The notes beneath the pieces are model-generated. The model worked only from the letters and a program-made list of their open reading frames with translations. It was not told where the DNA came from and did no database searches. A stretch of DNA of 64,000 bases, from contig NZ_JAOQJE010000011.1 of the NCBI RefSeq assembly GCF_025567315.1, positions 1-64,000 of the forward strand, in the 5' to 3' direction. Position numbers and translations under genes: made by a program. This DNA comes from Agathobaculum ammoniilyticum (GTDB taxonomy: Bacteria > Bacillota > Clostridia > Oscillospirales > Butyricicoccaceae). This document shows positions 25,112-34,179 of this stretch, piece by piece; position 1 is the first letter of the stretch, and each line of letters opens with the position of its first letter.

Positions 25112-26111
25112 TCAGGAATTGACTCCGCAGCAAAGGGCCGCCACAGTGATCGTTGCGCTGGGGACAGATAAGGCATCGCGTATTTATCAATATATGGGAC
25201 CGGATGAACTGGAGCAGCTGACGCTCGAGGTCGCCAAGCTGGGGCATGTCCCGACAGAACGCACGGAGCAGGTGCTGGAAGAATTTTACCAGATGTGCCT
25301 GACCAATAAGGCGGTTACAGAGGGCGGGATGGAGTATGCACGGTCGGTGCTGCAAAAAGCCTTTGGCGATCAGGCGGCCGATCAGCTGCTCAGTAAGGTG
25401 ACGAAGGCGTTGACTAACCGTGCGTTCTCTTTCCTGGATAAAACAGACGCGAAAACGCTTCTTTCCACGCTACAGCATGAACGTGCGCAGACGATTGCGC
25501 TGGTGCTGTCCTATGTGGATCCGGATAAGGCTGCAGCAGTCATTGAGGAACTGCCGGCAAACAAAAAGCTGCGTGTTGTGGAGAATATCGCCCGCATGGA
25601 GAGCGCTTCGCCTGGCGCGGTAAAAATGCTGGAAGAAGAGCTGAAGAAGAAGTTTGCCAATATTATCGTTGCGGAAAAGGTACAGGTCGGCGGACTCGAC
25701 CAGATTGCCGCTATTATGAACAATTTGGAGCGTTCCAGCGAAAAAGCAGTTTTCGATGGATTGGAAAAGCGGAACGGCAAACTGGCGGAAGAAATCCGCA
25801 AACGCATGTTCGTTTTCGAGGATATCGTCAAGATGGACGATCGTTCGGTGCAGCGTTTTGTGCGCGATTGCGATACACGGGATATCGTGCTGGCGCTCAA
25901 GGGGGCAAACAGGGAGGTGGCAGAAAAGCTGTTTGCCAACATGTCGTCGCGTATGCGGCAGAATATCGAGGAGGATCTCGAAATCACAACCAATGTGCGT
26001 ATCCGCGACGTGGAAGAAGCGCAACAGCGTATTGTTGGTATTATTCGTGATTTGGAGGAACGGAATGAAATCATTATCCTGAAGGGTGGAAAGGATGAGA
26101 TCATTGCCTAA
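25104..26111 (+). CDS. fliG: Flagellar motor switch protein FliG
   Basis: FliG couples the rotor to the MotA stator and to FliM. The 335-residue protein has the N-terminal FliF-binding domain (LTPQQRAATVIVALG), the middle domain, and the C-terminal torque domain with MFVFEDIVKMDDRSVQRF and its charged helix (KGANREVAEKLFANMSSR). The ATG is inside the end of fliF, so translation is coupled. It overlaps fliH by 17 bases. Confidence 0.97.
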   Translation: MADQELTPQQRAATVIVALGTDKASRIYQYMGPDELEQLTLEVAKLGHVPTERTEQVLEEFYQMCLTNKAVTEGGMEYARSVLQKAFGDQAADQLLSKVTKALTNRAFSFLDKTDAKTLLSTLQHERAQTIALVLSYVDPDKAAAVIEELPANKKLRVVENIARMESASPGAVKMLEEELKKKFANIIVAEKVQVGGLDQIAAIMNNLERSSEKAVFDGLEKRNGKLAEEIRKRMFVFEDIVKMDDRSVQRFVRDCDTRDIVLALKGANREVAEKLFANMSSRMRQNIEEDLEITTNVRIRDVEEAQQRIVGIIRDLEERNEIIILKGGKDEIIA

Positions 26112-26955
26112 TATCCTCAAATATTTTATGAAGCCTCATGCGGAGGACTATCAGCTTCCAGATACCGAACAGATGGCAGATACGCTGGAGGAAATGGTCC
26201 GGCTGAAGGAAAGCGTCCCCTATGAGGGGGAGCCCCCGTCGCAGTCCGCCGAGCAGGACGAGGCGACGCAGCGCAGCGACATGGAACCGGAGGAAGTGCA
26301 GGAAAGCGTGCCACCGGTGCGCTCCCTGTCCTTTGCCCGTGCGGAAGCAGATGCATTGCTGCGGGACGCGCATACGCAGGCCGATGAGATTATCGCGGCG
26401 GCAAAGCAGGCAGCCGAGACTGAGGTGGCAAAGATACATCAGCAGGCGGCCGAAAAAGGATACAGCCAAGGCTATGCGGATGGTGCGGAAAAGGGACGGA
26501 AAGAGGCCGCCGCAGCAACAGAGGCCGCAGCGCAGCAGTCTGTCCAGGAAATGCAGCGCTTTTTGCAGCAGGCGGCTCAGATTCGGGATGATTCTATCGA
26601 CCGGCTGCAGGAGGAGCTGTTGCAGGTTGCGATTACAGTCGCAGAAAAAGTAATCCATGTCAGTCTGCAAAGCAGCGAGGAAATTATCCGGAGGATGATT
26701 GTAGCGGCGACTGATAAGCTGAAACGGCGCGAGTGGGTGCAGATCTATGTGGCGGACTGTGATGTAAAAGGAGCCGCGCAGGCGGATCCGGCGCTGGCGT
26801 CTGCGCTGTCCGGTCTTTCAGGACATGTGAAGATCGTGCCGATGCACGATGCGGAGCCCGGGACCTGTATTGTCGAAATGCCGGATGAAATCATCGATGC
26901 GAGCGCATCAACACAACTGGATAATATCCGCGCAATCGTGCGGGAGAACGCATAG
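26095..26955 (+). CDS. fliH: Flagellar assembly protein FliH
   Basis: FliH regulates the FliI ATPase and links it to the C ring. The 286-residue protein has an acidic, Pro/Glu-rich N-terminal part, then a long Ala/Glu-rich coiled coil (about 85-150, including the GxxxG-like YSQGYADGAEKGRKE) and a C-terminal domain resembling the V-ATPase E subunit (VAEKVIHVSLQSSEEIIRR; CIVEMPDEIIDAS). The ATG at 26095 follows AGGGTGGAAAGG; a GTG three codons earlier is an alternative. fliI follows after 31 bases. Confidence 0.9.
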   Translation: MRSLPNILKYFMKPHAEDYQLPDTEQMADTLEEMVRLKESVPYEGEPPSQSAEQDEATQRSDMEPEEVQESVPPVRSLSFARAEADALLRDAHTQADEIIAAAKQAAETEVAKIHQQAAEKGYSQGYADGAEKGRKEAAAATEAAAQQSVQEMQRFLQQAAQIRDDSIDRLQEELLQVAITVAEKVIHVSLQSSEEIIRRMIVAATDKLKRREWVQIYVADCDVKGAAQADPALASALSGLSGHVKIVPMHDAEPGTCIVEMPDEIIDASASTQLDNIRAIVRENA

Positions 26956-26986
26956 CCGGTATCGGCGGGAATAAGGAAGAAAAGCA

Positions 26987-28288
26987 ATGCTTGAACGGGT
27001 CATCCAACAGATCAGAGACAGCGATACGCTGAGCCGTACTGGGAAAATAGAAAATATTATTGGCATGTCCATTGAGGCTTCCGGTGGGCGGGGGGCGATG
27101 GGAGACATATGCCGTATCTATTCTGCGGAGTCCAACAGCCAGGTGCTGGCTGAGGTGGTAGGCTTTAAAAACGAGCATATGCTGCTGATGCCTTACCAGA
27201 ATATGAGTGGACTCGCCCCCGGAAGCTTTGTGCGCAATACAGGGCGGCGGCTTCGTCTGCGGGTGGGGGACTTCCTGCGCGGACGTATCATTAATGCCAT
27301 GGGGCAGCCGATAGACGGAGGGACGGCTTTCCCAGAGGGGGAAAGCTACTATGTTGACAGTCCCTATATTAACCCGTTGACAAGACCGCCGATCCGCGAG
27401 CGGATCGAGTTTGGTATCCGTGCGATCGATGCGACGCTGACGATTGGGAAGGGACAGCGCATCGGTATTTTTGCAGGCTCCGGTGTGGGAAAATCAACGC
27501 TGATGGGTATGATTGCAAAAAATGTGAAAGCGGATATTAACGTGATTGCTCTGGTGGGCGAGCGCGGGCGAGAGGTGCTGGAATTTGTTCAGAAAGATCT
27601 GGGGGAAGAGGGGATGCGGCGCTCGATCCTTGTTGTTGCAACCTCGGACCAGCCGGCGATGCTCCGCATGAAATGCCCTTCTGTGGCAACTGCAATCGCG
27701 GAATATTTCCGTGACAAAGGGCTGGATGTCCTCCTGATGATGGATTCCCTGACGCGCTTTGCAATGGCGCAGCGCGAAATCGGACTGGCCGTGGGAGAAC
27801 CACCGGTAGCGCGTGGTTACACACCGTCCATTTATGCGGAGTTACCCAAGCTGTTGGAGCGGAGCGGAAATTTTGAAAAAGGTTCGATCACCGGTGTGTA
27901 TACGGTGCTTGTGGAAGGCGACGATACGAACGAGCCGATCGCAGATACAGTGCGCGGTATTTTGGATGGGCATATCGTCCTCTCGCGCAAGCTGGCAAAC
28001 GCGAACCATTATCCGGCAATCGACGTATCGGCCAGTATTTCCCGCTTGATGGTTGAAATCGCACCGCAGGAGCATATCAGACTGGCGAGTGAACTGAGAA
28101 ATATATTGAGCATTTATGAAAAAAATGAGGATTTGCTTGCAATTGGTGCTTACAAAGCAGGAACGAATCCCAAGCTTGACAATGCCATCGCTAAAATAAG
28201 CAAGATAAACGCATTCCTGATGCAGGGGATCAACGAATCCTTTACCTATGAGCAAAGCCTGCAGCAAATGCGGAAAATTCTCCAGTAA
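26987..28288 (+). CDS. fliI: Flagellum-specific ATPase FliI
   Basis: FliI is the hexameric ATPase that helps deliver substrates to the flagellar export gate. The 433-residue protein resembles the F1 beta subunit: Walker A FAGSGVGKSTLMG (about residue 163), Walker B VLLMMDSLTRFAMAQREIG, and the arginine-containing SITGVYTVLVEGDDTNEP. The cysteine/RPP segment PLTRPPIRERI before the P-loop is typical of the type III group. AGGAAGAAAAGCA precedes the ATG. Confidence 0.97.
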   Translation: MLERVIQQIRDSDTLSRTGKIENIIGMSIEASGGRGAMGDICRIYSAESNSQVLAEVVGFKNEHMLLMPYQNMSGLAPGSFVRNTGRRLRLRVGDFLRGRIINAMGQPIDGGTAFPEGESYYVDSPYINPLTRPPIRERIEFGIRAIDATLTIGKGQRIGIFAGSGVGKSTLMGMIAKNVKADINVIALVGERGREVLEFVQKDLGEEGMRRSILVVATSDQPAMLRMKCPSVATAIAEYFRDKGLDVLLMMDSLTRFAMAQREIGLAVGEPPVARGYTPSIYAELPKLLERSGNFEKGSITGVYTVLVEGDDTNEPIADTVRGILDGHIVLSRKLANANHYPAIDVSASISRLMVEIAPQEHIRLASELRNILSIYEKNEDLLAIGAYKAGTNPKLDNAIAKISKINAFLMQGINESFTYEQSLQQMRKILQ

Positions 28289-28313
28289 AGCGATGAAAAG
28301 ACGGGGAGCTGCG

Positions 28314-28766
28314 ATGAAAAAGTTTCATTTTTCAATGGAAATGGTGCTGCGTTATCAGGAGCAGCGGCTGGATGCGCTGCGTGCCGAGCATGCGGCTGCT
28401 ATCGCAAGGACCAGAGAGCAGGAGACGGTTGTGGACCGCCTTACCCAAAGCTTCCGTTCTGTAAACGAGGAATATCGTGTCCGCAAGGCGCATGGAATGA
28501 CTGTTGCGGATGCGATGGGCTATGACCTTATGCTACGGACACAGGAAAAGGAAATACAGGCTGCGGCAAAGGCTCTGGAAGAACTGCGCAGGGTAGAAGA
28601 TCAGAAGCGGGAAGCGGTGATTGCAGCCAAAAGAGATAAGGCGACGATTGAAAAGCTGAAAGAAAAAAAGCTGGACGCCTATCATAAGCAGGAGCAGAAA
28701 AACGAGGAGCAGATGATTGATGAATTTGTGTCGGCTGCACGCGTTGTTTCCAGAATGGCGCATTGA
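28314..28766 (+). CDS. fliJ: Flagellar export protein FliJ
   Basis: FliJ is a small coiled-coil chaperone-escort that sits in the FliI ring like the gamma subunit of F1. The 150-residue protein starts MKKFHFSMEMVLRYQEQ, a form conserved in the family, and is almost wholly helical and charged. This ATG has GGGGAG upstream; the frame opens 66 bases earlier, but those residues do not look like FliJ. It lies between fliI and fliK, its usual place. Confidence 0.88.
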   Translation: MKKFHFSMEMVLRYQEQRLDALRAEHAAAIARTREQETVVDRLTQSFRSVNEEYRVRKAHGMTVADAMGYDLMLRTQEKEIQAAAKALEELRRVEDQKREAVIAAKRDKATIEKLKEKKLDAYHKQEQKNEEQMIDEFVSAARVVSRMAH

Positions 28767-28796
28767 CAGCGGTGCGGTGAAAGGAGGTGAGGAAGA

Positions 28797-29912
28797 ATGA
28801 ATACGGAACAGATCGCGTTGCTCAAATCACTGTTGCAGTATTCTGCAAAGGGCAACGTAAGCACGGACGATCCGCCTAAAAACGATTTTCAGGATCTGCT
28901 TGCACGGAAAAAGAACGACGCCGCAGCCCCGCAGGAAATTGATGGGGAGATAGAGGTGCCGCAGGGCAGCGGAGAGCCACCAGAAAAATTGCAGGAGGCG
29001 AATGGGACCGAAGAAGCCGCGGCGGCGCAGCAGTTGATGGCGGCGCTGGCGGTGCAGCAGTTTATTGTGCCAGCGGCAATTGAAGAGCAGCCGGCTGGCG
29101 GCGGTGTTCCTGTGGTAGCAAACCTGCCGCAGCCAACAGTCGATCCAATGGTGACGGCAAAGGGGACGGGTGTGCAACAAGCGGCATCGGAAGTGCAGAA
29201 CGTGCTGCAGCAGCCGGTAGAGGAAATCGCATCAGAGATACCCAGACAGGTACGGCAGCCAGAAGAAAGAGGGCAGACCGTCCAAACAGGTCAGTCGGTC
29301 ATAAAGCAGAGCGAGCCTACGGTGTATCTTTCGACGGCTGTAAAGACAGATGGAGAAAATACGCCCGGGCAGAGTACTACTGAAGACGCACAAAAGCCGG
29401 TACAGGTTACCGTCGCACAGGCGGAACAGCCTGTGTTCCAGAATGTGGAAAATGTGCCGGTGAAGGTAGCGGACGCTGCACAAGCCGTGGATACGGCGTC
29501 GGCTGATATGGATGCCCGTATAGCGGATACCGTGCGTGCGGAACTGAAAAACACAGGCGATAAGGTGGAAATACAGCTCAAACCAGAGCACCTTGGAAAG
29601 ATTACGATTGAGCTGACGCAGACCGCAGGAGGCATTGGTTTGTTGATCCATGCGGACAATGCAAAGACTGCATCCCTGCTTGCACAGCATGCGGGCAACC
29701 TGGGAGCACTGTTGGAGGACCGAACTGGACAGCATGTTCAGATACAGGTGCCACAGCAGGAGCATCAGCAGCCGCAGTATGATGGGCATAACCGGCAGCA
29801 GCAGGAACGGCACCAGAACCATCGGGCGCAGGAGCCGGCAATCAGCCAGGAAGAGCAGGACAGCTTTTTAGGCCAGCTCCGTCTGGGACTGTACCAGATG
29901 GAAAACGTATGA
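28797..29912 (+). CDS. fliK: Flagellar hook-length control protein FliK
   Basis: FliK measures hook length and switches the export gate to filament substrates. The 371-residue protein is low-complexity, Gln/Ala/Val/Pro-rich through about residue 230, as expected for the ruler part. A compact C-terminal domain (about 240-315) contains VEIQLKPEHLGKITIELTQ and VQIQVPQQEHQ, the core of Flg_hook. The end is Gln/His-rich. Identification rests on that domain and on its place before flgD. Confidence 0.9.
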   Translation: MNTEQIALLKSLLQYSAKGNVSTDDPPKNDFQDLLARKKNDAAAPQEIDGEIEVPQGSGEPPEKLQEANGTEEAAAAQQLMAALAVQQFIVPAAIEEQPAGGGVPVVANLPQPTVDPMVTAKGTGVQQAASEVQNVLQQPVEEIASEIPRQVRQPEERGQTVQTGQSVIKQSEPTVYLSTAVKTDGENTPGQSTTEDAQKPVQVTVAQAEQPVFQNVENVPVKVADAAQAVDTASADMDARIADTVRAELKNTGDKVEIQLKPEHLGKITIELTQTAGGIGLLIHADNAKTASLLAQHAGNLGALLEDRTGQHVQIQVPQQEHQQPQYDGHNRQQQERHQNHRAQEPAISQEEQDSFLGQLRLGLYQMENV

Positions 29913-29932
29913 CAAAAAGGAAGTGATACAGA

Positions 29933-30511
29933 ATGAGCGATTTATTTGCCCCCACCGTGGCGCGGGCCTATGTGCCGGATACGCAGAGCTCCGGCTCAAA
30001 AAAGACGAAAGCAGCAAGCGATAATTCCGGTTATCTGGATAACGGAAGTTCAGATAATCTCGCCCTGACAATGGAAGACTTTCTGCAGCTGATGATCGTA
30101 CAGTTTCAGAATCAGGATATTGAAAACCCTGCTTCAACAAGCGATATGATGAACCAGCTGATGCAGATGTCCACAATTCAGGCAATGGCCACTGTTACGG
30201 ATGCGGCCACAATGTCCTATTCAGCCTCGCTGGTTGGAAAGACTGTGACTGTGGGCGAATATGTGAATGGCAAGCTGAACGAGGTCGTTGGAACCGTGAC
30301 GGGAAGCGCACGCGAAAACGGCGAGCAGGTGATTTTCGTGGATGGCAAGAAGTATAAGCTGAACTCGATCATGGCAGTCGGGGAACTGCCGCCGGTAGAT
30401 GAAGAGCCACCGGTGGAGGAAAAACCGGGCGACGGAACCGAGGAAAAACCGCCGGTGGAAGAAAAGCCTGAGACCGATCCGGACAGCGGTGCGGATGAAA
30501 AACGCCTATGA
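29933..30511 (+). CDS. flgD: Flagellar hook assembly scaffold FlgD
   Basis: FlgD caps the growing hook. The 192-residue protein has the conserved N-terminal block MEDFLQLMIVQFQNQDIENP followed by MMNQLMQMSTIQAM. The central beta part is short. The last 45 residues are an acidic tail with repeated PPVEEKP units that is not part of the family core. The stop overlaps the next gene start as ATGA (4 bases). Confidence 0.93.
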   Translation: MSDLFAPTVARAYVPDTQSSGSKKTKAASDNSGYLDNGSSDNLALTMEDFLQLMIVQFQNQDIENPASTSDMMNQLMQMSTIQAMATVTDAATMSYSASLVGKTVTVGEYVNGKLNEVVGTVTGSARENGEQVIFVDGKKYKLNSIMAVGELPPVDEEPPVEEKPGDGTEEKPPVEEKPETDPDSGADEKRL

Positions 30512-30891
30512 TTGAACGTCTGAATGGTACGTTCCCAGCAGCGGGAACGGAGCGGCGTCAGACAGCACCAGAGACCGGTACGTTCGGTGACCTGCTGCGG
30601 CATCGCCTGGAAAGCATTGGCGTCGAAGCACAGGAGGGCGGTGTGGCGCTGTCCAAGCATGCACAGCAGCGTGCAGAGGAGCGCGGCATTGAAATAACGG
30701 GTGACCTGATGGCGCGGCTGAACGATTCGGTTGGACGCGCACAGGCGAAGGGCGCAAAAAATATCCTGGTGTTTGATGCGACACGGGCGTTTATCGTGAA
30801 TGTACCGCAAAGCCGTGTGATCACAGCGATCTCACAGGAAGAAATGAAAGACAATGTATTTACCAATATTGACGGCGCTGTTCTTTTGTAA
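30508..30891 (+). CDS. TIGR02530 family flagellar operon protein
   Basis: A 127-residue protein of a family found only between flgD and flgE in Firmicutes and some others; its function is not settled. The core is recognisable: LSKHAQQRAEERGIEI, then AKGAKNILVFD, RVITAIS and the end DNVFTNIDGAV. It starts in the ATGA overlap with flgD. About 100 bases containing two hairpins separate it from flgE. Confidence 0.88.
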   Translation: MIERLNGTFPAAGTERRQTAPETGTFGDLLRHRLESIGVEAQEGGVALSKHAQQRAEERGIEITGDLMARLNDSVGRAQAKGAKNILVFDATRAFIVNVPQSRVITAISQEEMKDNVFTNIDGAVLL

Positions 30892-30909
30892 AGGATAAAG
30901 AAAGCAGGA

Positions 30910-30954
30910 CCCCACAGGGGGAGGCTTTGGAAGCTCGTCCGTTTGACGGCTTCC
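30910..30954 (+). other. Two hairpins in the leader of flgE
   Basis: CCCC-ACAG-GGGG (30910-30921) is followed by GGAAGC/GCTTCC enclosing CGTC/GACG (30929-30954). Neither is followed by a T-run. They lie between the TIGR02530 gene and flgE. Confidence 0.5.
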
Positions 30955-30991
30955 GGCAGCGCGATGCTTGGAAGGAGCAATATCGTATCTT

Positions 30992-32149
30992 ATGACAGGT
31001 TCTATGTATGCTGCGATTGCGGGCCTGCAGACCCACATGCAGAAGATGAATGTAATCGGAAACAACATTGCCAACGCCAATACATATGGCTTTAAGCCGG
31101 GCGTGACCTCTTTTACGGAATCCATGTACACTTCGAGCAAGGCAAGTACAGCGGGCGGCGCGCAGTACGGCGGCACCAACGCCGCGCAGATTGGCTATGG
31201 CTCCAAAATTGGCTCGATCGATCTGAACTTTGCACAGGGTACCTATGCGGCGACCGGTACAAACTCCCACCTGTATCTGGATGGCAACGGATTCTTTCTG
31301 GTAGGGCCAAAGCCGTCGAATATACAGGGAATCAATGACGACGGTACTACGGAAGAGATCACAGGCTATTACGAACCCGATCCCGATAACCTGACCCTGA
31401 CCCGCGTGGGCAATTTCTGGCTGGACGGCGACGGGTATCTGGTGACTCCGGATGGCAACTGTGTATACGGCTTCATGCCGCAGGGTACAGATCAGATTAC
31501 CGAAGGGGCGGGCAGCAATATCATGACGGATGCAGAGGGCAATGTCGTGTGGAACACCTGCCTGCAGCCGATCCGCCTGCCGCTCGCAGCACCCAAAGGA
31601 GACGGTACGGGTATTAAGGAGAACGGCGCGATGTATCCGGTCCTGGATGACCAGGGAGCAACAAACCAACTGGAATATCCCCAGAATGGTGGTGAGGATG
31701 TCAATATTAATAAGACGGTACCAGCGAGTGCGGTTAACCTGAGTGTTGGTCAAAACGGCGTAATCACTGCCGTTATTGACGGCGGCGATCCGATTACAGT
31801 CGGCGTCATCGCGGTAGGGAGTGTTATCAACCCGAACGGCCTGACCAAGCTTAGCAACGGCTATTACCAGGGTGGTAATAACGCGGGTGATATGACGGTC
31901 GGCACTTGCACCGGTGTTTTAGGCGATGCCTATCTGAACAATATGCCTGCCGATACGGCGACGTCGGATCTGGCGATCGGCAAGGGCGGCACGACCAAGA
32001 TTATTGCAGGCGGCCTGGAATCGTCCAAGACCGACATTGCAGTTGAATTTGCCGACCTGATCACTGCACAGCGCGGTTTTCAGGCGAACACAAAAATCAT
32101 TACTGTGACCGATGAAATGCTTTCCGATCTGGTAAGCATGAAGCGGTAA
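30992..32149 (+). CDS. flgE: Flagellar hook protein FlgE
   Basis: FlgE polymerises into the hook. The 385-residue protein has the rod/hook start YAAIAGLQTHMQKMNVIGNNIANANTYG (in part; residues about 6-33), a variable domain (about 70-330) and the closing helix EFADLITAQRGFQANTKIITVTDEML. The chosen ATG is the first that fits the family. The nearest ribosome site, AAGGAG, is 14 bases away, which is unusually far. The gene is bracketed by hairpins on both sides, unlike other genes of the operon. Confidence 0.93.
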   Translation: MTGSMYAAIAGLQTHMQKMNVIGNNIANANTYGFKPGVTSFTESMYTSSKASTAGGAQYGGTNAAQIGYGSKIGSIDLNFAQGTYAATGTNSHLYLDGNGFFLVGPKPSNIQGINDDGTTEEITGYYEPDPDNLTLTRVGNFWLDGDGYLVTPDGNCVYGFMPQGTDQITEGAGSNIMTDAEGNVVWNTCLQPIRLPLAAPKGDGTGIKENGAMYPVLDDQGATNQLEYPQNGGEDVNINKTVPASAVNLSVGQNGVITAVIDGGDPITVGVIAVGSVINPNGLTKLSNGYYQGGNNAGDMTVGTCTGVLGDAYLNNMPADTATSDLAIGKGGTTKIIAGGLESSKTDIAVEFADLITAQRGFQANTKIITVTDEMLSDLVSMKR

Positions 32150-32172
32150 GGCAGGACGATAAGCAAAGGCTG

Positions 32173-32210
32173 GCAGGGCGGGCGCGTAAATTGCGCGCCC
32201 CGCACCCTGC
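32173..32210 (+). other. Strong hairpin after flgE
   Basis: GCAGGG with GGGCGCG pairs with CGCGCCC and CCCTGC around TAAATTG. No T-run follows, and flbD continues downstream, so this is more likely an mRNA-stabilising or attenuating element than a full terminator. Confidence 0.55.
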
Positions 32211-32234
32211 ATTGTATGGGAAAGGGGTAGTACA

Positions 32235-32465
32235 ATGATCCGCTTGACAAAGCTGAACAGGGAACCATTCCTGTTGAACCATATGCAGATTGAAACCATT
32301 GAACTTATTCCGGAAACCAAAATCATTATGATGAACCATGACTATTACATCGTGCGGGAAACACCGGAGCGTGTCGTTGCCCTGATTGAGGAGTATACGG
32401 CCAAGGTGCGGGATATTTATCGGGAAATCACGATCTCTGATAAGCAAAACAGGGACTGGAAATAG
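32235..32465 (+). CDS. flbD: FlbD family flagellar protein
   Basis: A 76-residue protein matching FlbD/SwrD: MIRLTKLNREPFLLN at the start and YYIVRETPERVVALIEEY in the middle. In Bacillus the homologue SwrD raises flagellar power by supporting stator function. Here it lies directly before motA, which fits that role. GGAAAGGGGTAGTACA precedes the ATG. Confidence 0.92.
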   Translation: MIRLTKLNREPFLLNHMQIETIELIPETKIIMMNHDYYIVRETPERVVALIEEYTAKVRDIYREITISDKQNRDWK

Positions 32466-32522
32466 ATTGAAAGAAATATAGAAAAAATATAGAAAAACCC
32501 GGACAGGGGGACTGGCAGCAAA

Positions 32523-33362
32523 ATGAATCTAACATTTATCATAGGCATTGTGTTTGGCTTTTTCATGATTGTCTATGGCATTATCATGGGCGACACCCCG
32601 ACTGCGACTGACTTCACTCAGCTGGAACAATTTGTAGATATTCCCAGTATTTTAATTGTAGTTGGCGGCACGCTGGCAACGGTTATCGCGGGCAATCCCA
32701 TGAAGACTCTGGTAAAGTTCCCCAAGCATTTGAGCATCATACTGAACCAGAAAAAGTTCAATCCGGCAGGCATTATTGATGAAGTGGTTGAATTTGCTCA
32801 GATCGCACGAAAAAATGGATTGCTGGCATTGGAAGAGCCGGCGAGTCAGCTGGAAGACCCGTTCTTTAAGAAAAGCATCATGCTGATTGTGGACGGTAAC
32901 GACTCGGAAAAAGTGCGTGAGATGCTGACAAGTGACATCGACCAACTGAGTGCGCGGCATGACGACGTTGCTTCCATGTATGAAAAAGGATCCGCTGCGG
33001 CGCCGGCATTCGGTATGATCGGCACCCTGATTGGTCTGGTCAAGATGCTGGCTGGTATGGGAGAATCAAGCACGGGAGCAAGCGATATTGGACCGGCTAT
33101 GGCCACGGCGTTGATTACTACGTTTTACGGCTGTATTTTGGCGCATCTGGTGTTCAACCCGATAGCGAACAACCTTCGTACACGAGATGAAGAGGAATGC
33201 CTGTGCCGCCAGCTGGTCGTAGAAGGCGTTATGGCGATCCAGTCTGGCGAAAACCCGAAATTTATCAGGGAAAAGCTGGAAGGTTACCTGGAGCAGCAAG
33301 CGACTGGCGGAGAAGCTGGGGAATCAGGGAAAAAGAAGAAGGGCTCCAGAAAAGAAAAATAA
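32523..33362 (+). CDS. motA: Flagellar motor stator protein MotA
   Basis: MotA with MotB forms the ion channel that drives the rotor. The 279-residue protein has four membrane segments (about 5-20, 36-52, 160-180, 195-212), the conserved GNPMKTLVKFPK, and PAFGMIGTLIGLVKML with the pore Pro. A Lys/Gly-rich tail (KKKKGSRKEK) ends the protein. CAGGGGGACTGGCAGCAAA precedes the ATG. motB follows after 34 bases. Confidence 0.95.
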   Translation: MNLTFIIGIVFGFFMIVYGIIMGDTPTATDFTQLEQFVDIPSILIVVGGTLATVIAGNPMKTLVKFPKHLSIILNQKKFNPAGIIDEVVEFAQIARKNGLLALEEPASQLEDPFFKKSIMLIVDGNDSEKVREMLTSDIDQLSARHDDVASMYEKGSAAAPAFGMIGTLIGLVKMLAGMGESSTGASDIGPAMATALITTFYGCILAHLVFNPIANNLRTRDEEECLCRQLVVEGVMAIQSGENPKFIREKLEGYLEQQATGGEAGESGKKKKGSRKEK

Positions 33363-33396
33363 TGATCTGCCTGCGGTATAGGAGGGGCGATACGGC

Positions 33397-34146
33397 ATGA
33401 AACGAAAAAAGGGCGGTGGCGGTGGCGCAAACTGGATGGATACCTATGGCGATATGGTAACCCTGCTGCTTTGCTTTTTCATTATGCTGTACAGCATGTC
33501 GACAATTAATGAAGAGAAATGGCAGCAGTTTGTGCAGAGCTTCCAGCGGCAGCCTTCTTCGGAGGCTGTGGGAATGGGAGGACAGGATAAGGTAGAAACG
33601 ACTGAACAGGATGTGCAGGAGGCTCTCACACAGATTGCGGCGGCACTGAATGAATACAGCGCAGAGAATAACCTGCAGCAGCAGATGACCGTCACCCAGG
33701 GGGCAGATTATGTGTTCATTACCTTCCAGAATGCGGTTTTCTTTGCGGGCGACAGTTGGGAGCTGCTTGACAGCGGAAAAAGGATGCTGGACGAGGTTGC
33801 CAAGGCAATACAACCGCAGAGCAAACTGATTGACGAACTGCGTGTGATGGGACATACCTCACAGGGTTCCCCTGATAAGGCAAACGACCCGACGGTGGAC
33901 CGTTTCCTGGCCTCGAACCGTGCGGCGACAGTAACCGTATATCTGCAAAACAAAAACGTAGTTGATGCGGATAAGCTGGTGAGTGTGGGCTATGGGCAGT
34001 GGCGGCCGATCGATGGCTTTGACACCGAGGAAGAGCGGGCGCACAACCGGCGTGTGGAACTGATGGTCACGGGACTGGATCCCGGCAGCGCCGAAAACAG
34101 TGTGGAGAAATATTTCACCATGCGCGAGGGCGCGTTGGAGGAGTAA
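33397..34146 (+). CDS. motB: Flagellar motor stator protein MotB
   Basis: The 249-residue protein has a basic Gly-rich start, one membrane helix with the ion-binding Asp in WMDTYGDMVTLLLCFF, and a C-terminal OmpA-like peptidoglycan-binding domain (about 110-230, VMGHTSQ to LVSVGYGQWRP). TYGDMVTLLLCFF resembles both proton and sodium types, so the coupling ion is undecided. AGGAGGGGCGATACGGC precedes the ATG. Confidence 0.95.
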   Translation: MKRKKGGGGGANWMDTYGDMVTLLLCFFIMLYSMSTINEEKWQQFVQSFQRQPSSEAVGMGGQDKVETTEQDVQEALTQIAAALNEYSAENNLQQQMTVTQGADYVFITFQNAVFFAGDSWELLDSGKRMLDEVAKAIQPQSKLIDELRVMGHTSQGSPDKANDPTVDRFLASNRAATVTVYLQNKNVVDADKLVSVGYGQWRPIDGFDTEEERAHNRRVELMVTGLDPGSAENSVEKYFTMREGALEE

Positions 34147-34179
34147 TAACAGTACGCAGGTAAAAGGATTTGTTATAAC

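Noticed and set aside
28248..28313. Upstream extension of fliJ
   Set aside because: It overlaps the end of fliI and does not resemble FliJ. The internal ATG has a ribosome site and the canonical MKKF start.
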